DNA of 64,000 nt from Deltaproteobacteria bacterium (GTDB lineage Bacteria > Myxococcota_A > Polyangia > Polyangiales > JADJMO01), in contig JANYDK010000071.1 in the NCBI GenBank assembly GCA_025363655.1, positions 248,001 to 312,000 of the forward strand, in the 5' to 3' direction. The stretch's first letter is position 1; the number at the start of each line of letters is the position of its first letter. This document shows, in pieces, positions 58,970 through 64,000 of the stretch. Made by a program: the position numbers and the translations under genes. The notes under the pieces are model-generated. The model was given only the letters and a program-made list of their open reading frames with translations, ran no database searches and had not been told where the DNA came from.

Positions 58970-61084
58970 ATGCGCATGCGATCGTCGCGTCTTCTTTTCG
59001 TCATGCTCGGTGCGTTCGGTGTGTCGGGTGTCGTCGGTCTCGGTTGCGGTACGCCCGCGACGCCGGTCGCGCCCCTCGGTACGGCGCCCTCGACGTCGGG
59101 TTCGAACGTCGCCACGACGCCGGTTCCGAGCACGAGCGCGACGCCTGCGGTGAAGCCTTGGCCGACGCCGACCGCCGTCAGCGCCGACACGAAAGAGACG
59201 CTCGACAGCGGTACGTCCTTCCTCGTCCCGAGCGGCTTCGCGGTCGGCATGCACGGCGATGGCGCGCTGGTCACCGGGCCCGAGCCCGAGCTTCGATTGG
59301 TCGTCCTCGACACGACCGCGACCACGCCGGAAGAGGCTGTAAAACAAGCGTGGAACGTGTTGCACCCGGGCTTCTCGCGCACCGTCAAATTGATGCAAGG
59401 GCGGCCGGGTCGTCGTGGCTGGGAAGAGCAGCAAATCGTCGACTACGAGACGTCTCCCAACGAGAAGCTCTATCTCCTCGGACGCGCGCTGAAGAAGAAC
59501 GGACGCTGGACGGCGGTGGCCCTCGAGAGCCCCCTCGCCCTCGTCGAGAAGCGCGCCGGGCAGCTCCGCCGTGTCACCGACACGTTGGTGCCACCCGGAT
59601 ACGCGCGGGAGTCGTTCGCGGGGAAGAAGCCGCACGAGCTCGACGACGCGCGCATCAAGAGCATTCTCGCTTCGGCCGACAAGGCGCGTGAACTGGCGGG
59701 AATTCCCGGTGAAGGCATCGCGCTTGTCCAGAATGGCAAGATCTCGTTCGAGGGCGGGCTCGGGGTGCGTGCGCTCGGCAAACCCGAGAAAGTCGACGCG
59801 CACACCGCGTTCATGATCGCGTCGAACACCAAGTCGCTGACCACCCTCCTCCTCGCCAAGATGGTCGACGAGAAGAAGCTGACGTGGGACCAGCCGGTGA
59901 CGACGCTGTATCCCGACTTCAAGCTCGGCGACGCCGAGACGACGAAGAAGGTGCTCGTCTCGCACCTCATCTGCGCGTGCACCGGGCTGCCGCGGCAAGA
60001 TCTCGAGTTCCTCTTCCAGTTCGAAAAACAGACGCCCAAGGGCTCGATGGAGCTGCTCGGGACGATGCAGCCGACGAGCAAGTTCGGCGAGACGTTCCAG
60101 TATTCGAACATCCTCGCCTCGGCCGCGGGCTTCGTCGCCGGCTACGCGCTCTTTCCCGAGAAGGAGCTCGGCGCGGCGTACGACGAGGCGATGCAATCAC
60201 GCGTCTTCGGACCGCTCGGCATGACCGAGACCACCTTCGATTGGGCGAAGGTGATGAAGTCGAACCACGCGATGGGCACCGGCCTCGACGTCGACGGCAA
60301 GCCGAGCGACGTGGTGATGGCGCTCAACCACTCGATCGCGCCGCATCGCCCTGCCGGTGGCGCGTGGTCTTCGGTGCACGACCTGGCGAAATACGTGTCG
60401 ATGGAGCTCGCCAAGGGGCTCTTGCCCGATGGCAAACGATACATCTCGGAAGAGTCGCTCCTCGCACGTCGCAAGCCGAACGTGAAGGTCGGCGAGTTCG
60501 CGGAGTATGGGATGGGGCTCTTCATCGACCACGAATACGGGGTCGACGTCGTCCATCACGGCGGCGCGCTCATCGGCTACCACAGCGACATGTTCTGGAT
60601 CCCCGAGGCGAACGTCGGCGGCGTCATCCTCGGCAACGGCGACACGTACCTGGTGCGCAAGGCGTTCATCCGCAAGGTGCTCGAGGTCCTCTACGACGGC
60701 AGCCCCGAGGCCGACGAAGACGTCGTCGCCGTCGTCGCCTCGCACAAGGCCGACCTCGCCGACGAGCGCAAACGCTTCACCCTGCCCGCCGATCCGGCCA
60801 TCGCCCAGAAGCTCGCCAAACACTACGAAAATGCGGCCCTCGGTGACGTCGACGTGCACACCGATCCGAAAGGCACCACCTTCGATTTCGGCGGCGGTTG
60901 GAAGAGCCCGATGTCGAGCCGCACCAACACCGACGGCACGGTCTCGATGCTGACCGCAGCCACCGGCGCCGCCGGCATCGACTTCGTCTTGGGCGAGAAA
61001 GACGGAAAGAAGACGCTGACGTTGCGCGACGCCCAGCACGAGTACGTCTTCATCGAGACGACCGTGGCGGCGAAGAAGAAGTAG
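58970..61084 (+). CDS. serine hydrolase lipoprotein (beta-lactamase/DD-peptidase fold)
   Basis: 704 residues. The signal ends Val-Gly-Leu-Gly-Cys (C26), with a Pro/Thr/Ser linker to about 65 and a first domain of unknown type (about 70-215). The serine hydrolase domain shows S285-Asn-Thr-K288 (SxxK), Y378-Ser-N380 (YxN) and His-His-Gly-Gly near 530, a class C beta-lactamase-like set. A C-terminal beta domain (about 590-704) follows. Such lipoproteins are usually esterases or D-amino-acid peptidases acting in the periplasm. A two-domain layout with a long unknown N-terminal part is less usual. It begins 26 bases after the GST gene. Confidence 0.85.
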   Translation: MRMRSSRLLFVMLGAFGVSGVVGLGCGTPATPVAPLGTAPSTSGSNVATTPVPSTSATPAVKPWPTPTAVSADTKETLDSGTSFLVPSGFAVGMHGDGALVTGPEPELRLVVLDTTATTPEEAVKQAWNVLHPGFSRTVKLMQGRPGRRGWEEQQIVDYETSPNEKLYLLGRALKKNGRWTAVALESPLALVEKRAGQLRRVTDTLVPPGYARESFAGKKPHELDDARIKSILASADKARELAGIPGEGIALVQNGKISFEGGLGVRALGKPEKVDAHTAFMIASNTKSLTTLLLAKMVDEKKLTWDQPVTTLYPDFKLGDAETTKKVLVSHLICACTGLPRQDLEFLFQFEKQTPKGSMELLGTMQPTSKFGETFQYSNILASAAGFVAGYALFPEKELGAAYDEAMQSRVFGPLGMTETTFDWAKVMKSNHAMGTGLDVDGKPSDVVMALNHSIAPHRPAGGAWSSVHDLAKYVSMELAKGLLPDGKRYISEESLLARRKPNVKVGEFAEYGMGLFIDHEYGVDVVHHGGALIGYHSDMFWIPEANVGGVILGNGDTYLVRKAFIRKVLEVLYDGSPEADEDVVAVVASHKADLADERKRFTLPADPAIAQKLAKHYENAALGDVDVHTDPKGTTFDFGGGWKSPMSSRTNTDGTVSMLTAATGAAGIDFVLGEKDGKKTLTLRDAQHEYVFIETTVAAKKK

Positions 61085-61114
61085 CCGTAGCCGCGACGTC
61101 GCAACCGCCGCGCC

Positions 61115-63874
61115 TCACGCCATCGTCGTCAGCTCTTCGAAGGCCGCGTAGTACGCCTTTCGAAACTCTCCGAGCGTCCCTGCGCCCGCGACCTGCCGGT
61201 GAGTGACCGCGTTTCTCACCTGCGCGAGCACTTGCAGCCGATGGGCGAGGCGCACCGTCTTCTCGGCGTCGCGCACCGTCAGCTTGAGGACGTTCTTCGC
61301 GCCCGACGCGTGATCGACCGCGAAAAACAGCATCAAACGTGACCACTCGGTGACCGAGGCCGGCGAGTCGAGCGACTTCAATCGTCGCTCTTGCAGCTCG
61401 CGGAGGGCGTTGACGGCAGAGCGCAGCGGCACCTCGACCGAGAGCTCGCCGACGACCACCGGATCGGTCCATCGCGCCTCGAGATAGCGCTGGTACGTCG
61501 TCCAACCGCTGCCGAGCACCCGATCGGTGAGCTCGAAGAGCGCGCGCGGTTCGTTCTGCAACGAGCGCAGGCGCGGGGCGAGCCAAGCATGGAGGTAGCC
61601 CTCGAGGCACTTCATCCAGAGGACGATGGCCGCGGAGAGATCGGTCTCGCTGCCGCGCGTGGTGCTGGCGAAGAGCATTTCCGCGGTGCGTAGGCTCTTT
61701 CCGAGCGGTTCGAAGCCACGGACGACGGCGAGACGCGTCCAGGTGGGGAAGAGCGCGGCGATGCTGGCGTCGACGCTGACGCTGCTCTGCTTGGTCGGTC
61801 GTGTGGCTTCGAGGGCTTCGACCTTCAATGCGAGCAGCTCTTCGTAGACGGGATCGTCGTGCGAGACGCGGGCGAGCGCGGACCCGAGGGCCTCGGTGAA
61901 GGCCTCGACGTCACCGCTCGTGGCGCTCGGGCTGGTGAGACGTGCAGCGATGCGGAGCGCAGCGAGGCGATCGGTGGTGCGCGAGACGAAATCGATCACC
62001 GCCGCCCGTCCGGCCTTCGTTCCCACGGAGAGCAGGGCGATCGCGGCGCGCTCTTGGATCGCCGGGTCGACGTCGACGAGCGCGTGCACCAAGAGCGGCT
62101 CGTGCTCCGGACGCGAAGTACGACCGAGCGCGACGACGGTTTGCTCACGCACGCGCGGCGCCGGATCGTCGATGAGCGAGGCAATCGCCTTGTCGGTGAT
62201 CGCACGCGACGAGAGGCCAGCGACGCGCACGGCGGCGGCGCGCACCGTCGGATCGAGGCTCGCGAGGAGCTTCGGCAGCCGATCATGGACGCGATCGAGG
62301 GACGGCGGCGGCTCGTCGGTCGCGTCGCGTGGCGCGAGGGCCGCGTGCTCGAGCGCGCGGCTGGCAGCCCCGAGTGCATCGGGATCTTGTTCGCGATTCC
62401 AGAGGAAGACGAGATCGGAGAAACGCGCGGGAGAGCCTATTTCTCCGAGTGCGACGAAGGCAGCGAGGCGCAAGTCGGGCCTCTCGTCTTCGCTGCGCGC
62501 GAGAGCGACGAGGTCGGGAACGAGCGACGCTGCGTCGAGGTTGCCGGCGACGTAGGCAGCGCGTTTGCGAACCCGCGCGTCGGGATCGACGAGGGCGCGC
62601 TTCACCAGCGCCTCGGCGCGCGTGCGTTCAGTGGCGGCGATCGCGCGTGGACGCGTTCCCAATTGGAGCGCCCAAAGCAACGCCGCGCGCAGCTCGGGAA
62701 CCCGATCGTCGGCGAGCGGCGCCATGTGCTCGAGCACGAACGCCAAAGGCGCGAAGGCTCCCAACGTCTGCGCGGCGGCGACCCGAACGGCGACGTCGCT
62801 CGAAGTGGCCACGAGCGCCACGAGCTCGTCTTGCTCCCACGGCTCGTTGGCCTCGATCGAACCGGCGGCACGGGCGCGCACCGCCAGCGGCACCGCAGTA
62901 TCGAGCGCCAGACGCACGAGGAGTCGCGTCACCTCGGGCGCGCGCAGCTCGGCGACGATTTGCACGACGCCTTCGGCCTCGTCACCGAGGAAGAGCTCCG
63001 CTTGCCTCAGCACGTCGGCGACCGGCAGCGTGCGCAGCCTTCGTCCGAGCGCGGCACGAACCGCTCGATCACGCTCGGTGAGCGCGGCGAGAATGCGCTC
63101 GTCGGCGTTGGTCGTCGTCTCGGCCTTGAACGCACGCGAGGCGAGGCCGGCGGCGATACGGAGCTCGGCGTCTTCGTCGCGCGCGAACCGACGCAACGTA
63201 CGCAACACTTCGGGTTGGCCGATCTCCGAGAGATAGCGCATCGCCGCCACCATCACGGAACGTGATGGATCGCGCGCGAGCACCGCCAGCGCCGCCGATT
63301 CTCCGACGCGCGAACGAATTTCGGTGAGCGCCGCGAGCGCCGCGGCGGCTTCGGCTTCACTTCCGGAGACGAAGGGCACGAGCCGCCCCGCCGCGCTCTC
63401 CGCGCCCATCCGACCGAGCGCCGAGATCGCCGCCAGGCGCAAGGTCGTGCTCGTCTGCTCGGTGAGGAAGCCCGCCGCGATCGCCTCCTCGAGCGCAGGA
63501 AACGCGAGCCCGCCGGCCGCCGAGAGCGCCGCCGCCACCACCGACTCGTCGTCGTCGGAGAGTCGTGCGTGCACGTAGGGCATGAACCAGAGATTGCGAA
63601 ACCCGCGCCCCATCGCGTGGAGGAGCCCGATGCGCTCGGCCGACGCATCGGCTTCGACCGCGATGGCGAGGAGCGCAAACGCTGCTTTTTCCGCGGTGTC
63701 CCAGGAAGTTTGGAAGGCGCGGCCGGAGATCGATCCGAGCACGCGATAGGCCTCGAGCCGTTGCGAGAGCGCGGGCGCTTCGTGGGCGATGCGGACGAGC
63801 AGAGGCAGCGCGTCCTCGGGCGAGAGCGACTCCTCTTCGAGCTGACGTTCGAGAGAGCGACCGGTCTCGGGCAT
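61115..63874 (-). CDS. large HEAT-repeat protein
   Basis: 919 residues from the ATG at 63874, which overlaps the stop of the TPR gene by one base; a longer frame to 63919 is less likely. Most of the chain (about 20-640) is made of HEAT/PBS-lyase-type helical pairs with Ala-Ala-Leu and Asp-Pro-Asp-Ala-Arg-Val-Arg patterns, forming a curved solenoid. About 650-919 is a separate all-helical region. There is no signal peptide, so it is cytoplasmic, probably a scaffold or regulator of a larger complex. It forms an operon with the TPR protein. Confidence 0.8.
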   Translation of the reverse strand: MPETGRSLERQLEEESLSPEDALPLLVRIAHEAPALSQRLEAYRVLGSISGRAFQTSWDTAEKAAFALLAIAVEADASAERIGLLHAMGRGFRNLWFMPYVHARLSDDDESVVAAALSAAGGLAFPALEEAIAAGFLTEQTSTTLRLAAISALGRMGAESAAGRLVPFVSGSEAEAAAALAALTEIRSRVGESAALAVLARDPSRSVMVAAMRYLSEIGQPEVLRTLRRFARDEDAELRIAAGLASRAFKAETTTNADERILAALTERDRAVRAALGRRLRTLPVADVLRQAELFLGDEAEGVVQIVAELRAPEVTRLLVRLALDTAVPLAVRARAAGSIEANEPWEQDELVALVATSSDVAVRVAAAQTLGAFAPLAFVLEHMAPLADDRVPELRAALLWALQLGTRPRAIAATERTRAEALVKRALVDPDARVRKRAAYVAGNLDAASLVPDLVALARSEDERPDLRLAAFVALGEIGSPARFSDLVFLWNREQDPDALGAASRALEHAALAPRDATDEPPPSLDRVHDRLPKLLASLDPTVRAAAVRVAGLSSRAITDKAIASLIDDPAPRVREQTVVALGRTSRPEHEPLLVHALVDVDPAIQERAAIALLSVGTKAGRAAVIDFVSRTTDRLAALRIAARLTSPSATSGDVEAFTEALGSALARVSHDDPVYEELLALKVEALEATRPTKQSSVSVDASIAALFPTWTRLAVVRGFEPLGKSLRTAEMLFASTTRGSETDLSAAIVLWMKCLEGYLHAWLAPRLRSLQNEPRALFELTDRVLGSGWTTYQRYLEARWTDPVVVGELSVEVPLRSAVNALRELQERRLKSLDSPASVTEWSRLMLFFAVDHASGAKNVLKLTVRDAEKTVRLAHRLQVLAQVRNAVTHRQVAGAGTLGEFRKAYYAAFEELTTMA

Positions 63875-64000
63875 CACTTCCCCGTCTTCCCCTTCAAGAT
63901 CCGAATGGTCTCTTTCCAAGTCGGATTCTCCGGCTCCTCGTCGACGAGCTGTTGGTAGAGGATGATCGCCTTCGCATAGTCCCCCACCGCCACCGCATCG
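63874..64000 (-). CDS. TPR-like protein, C-terminal fragment
   Basis: On the minus strand the last 41 codons of a gene enter from the right edge, ending with a TGA at 63874-63876. The visible part (Gly-Asp-Tyr-Ala-Lys-Ala-Ile-Ile-Leu-Tyr-Gln-Gln-Leu) is one TPR helix pair, followed by a lysine-rich end. Its stop overlaps the HEAT gene start (TGATG), so the pair are translationally coupled and likely act together. Confidence 0.7.
   Translation of the reverse strand, partial: DAVAVGDYAKAIILYQQLVDEEPENPTWKETIRILKGKTGK

Noticed and set aside
1-64000. tRNA or rRNA genes, insertion sequences, CRISPR arrays, prophage or att sites
   Set aside because: None recognised on reading; no transposase, integrase or terminal inverted repeats beyond the short palindromes described.

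Overview
The window is high-GC DNA (roughly two thirds G+C) from what looks like a myxobacterium of the Sorangium/Labilithrix type (Myxococcota, Polyangia). The basis is the very high GC third positions, many GTG/TTG starts, and the large number of predicted lipoproteins with Asp/Thr/Pro/Ala-rich linkers. Two tandem kelch-like, Cys-rich proteins also end in a Gly-Gly-Cys, hydrophobic, Arg tail of the MYXO-CTERM kind, and there is a HEAT/TPR-rich gene set. The lineage is inferred from gene content; no rRNA, tRNA or CRISPR array was seen. About 57 protein genes are supported, two of them cut by the window edges.

Layout. 1-1000: edge of a minus-strand NADAR-like gene, a possible broken lipoprotein leader, and a multi-pass membrane protein without a canonical start codon. 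1.0-8.6 kb: an OmpR-type two-component pair followed by an overlapping outer-membrane factor / adaptor / RND pump operon. 8.6-12.6 kb: four minus-strand genes (lipoprotein, F420-reductase-like dehydrogenase, QueG-like Fe-S protein with SCP2 domain, TetR repressor) with two near-identical TetR-type operators, bracketed by two copies of one AT-rich palindrome. 12.6-18.4 kb: a hypothetical protein and the two kelch/MYXO-CTERM paralogues.

18.6-37.8 kb is the most interesting part: about 19 kb of plus-strand genes that read as one phosphate-acquisition supercluster. It runs: orphan PstS-like secreted protein, lipoprotein, OprO/P-like porin, lipoprotein, ExbB, ExbD, TonB, a TonB-dependent receptor carrying its own N-terminal TonB-C-like domain, lipoprotein, a PhoB-like regulator with a degenerate acidic pocket, a second OprO/P-like porin, PhoB/PhoP, PhoR, PstB, PhoU, PstS, PstC, PstA. 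Pho-box-like 11-bp direct repeats precede the second porin, phoB and pstB, and a weaker one precedes the orphan PstS. This suggests that TonB energy, phosphate-type porins and the Pst ABC transporter are under common Pho control.

37.9-64.0 kb: mostly envelope and enzyme genes. These include an amidohydrolase lipoprotein, FabZ, an RCC1-like lipoprotein, a DUF2752/GYF_2 pair, a TerB-like protein, an MFS transporter, a lipoprotein glutathione peroxidase, an alpha/beta hydrolase, a beta-propeller protein and an SH3/NlpC-like hydrolase. Further along come a three-gene operon (acyl-CoA dehydrogenase-like, isocitrate/isopropylmalate dehydrogenase family, C45 acyltransferase-like), a metzincin protease, an M48 protease, a GST, a serine-hydrolase lipoprotein and a HEAT-repeat/TPR pair at the right edge. 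In-frame 9-bp tandem repeats recur throughout the coding sequence.
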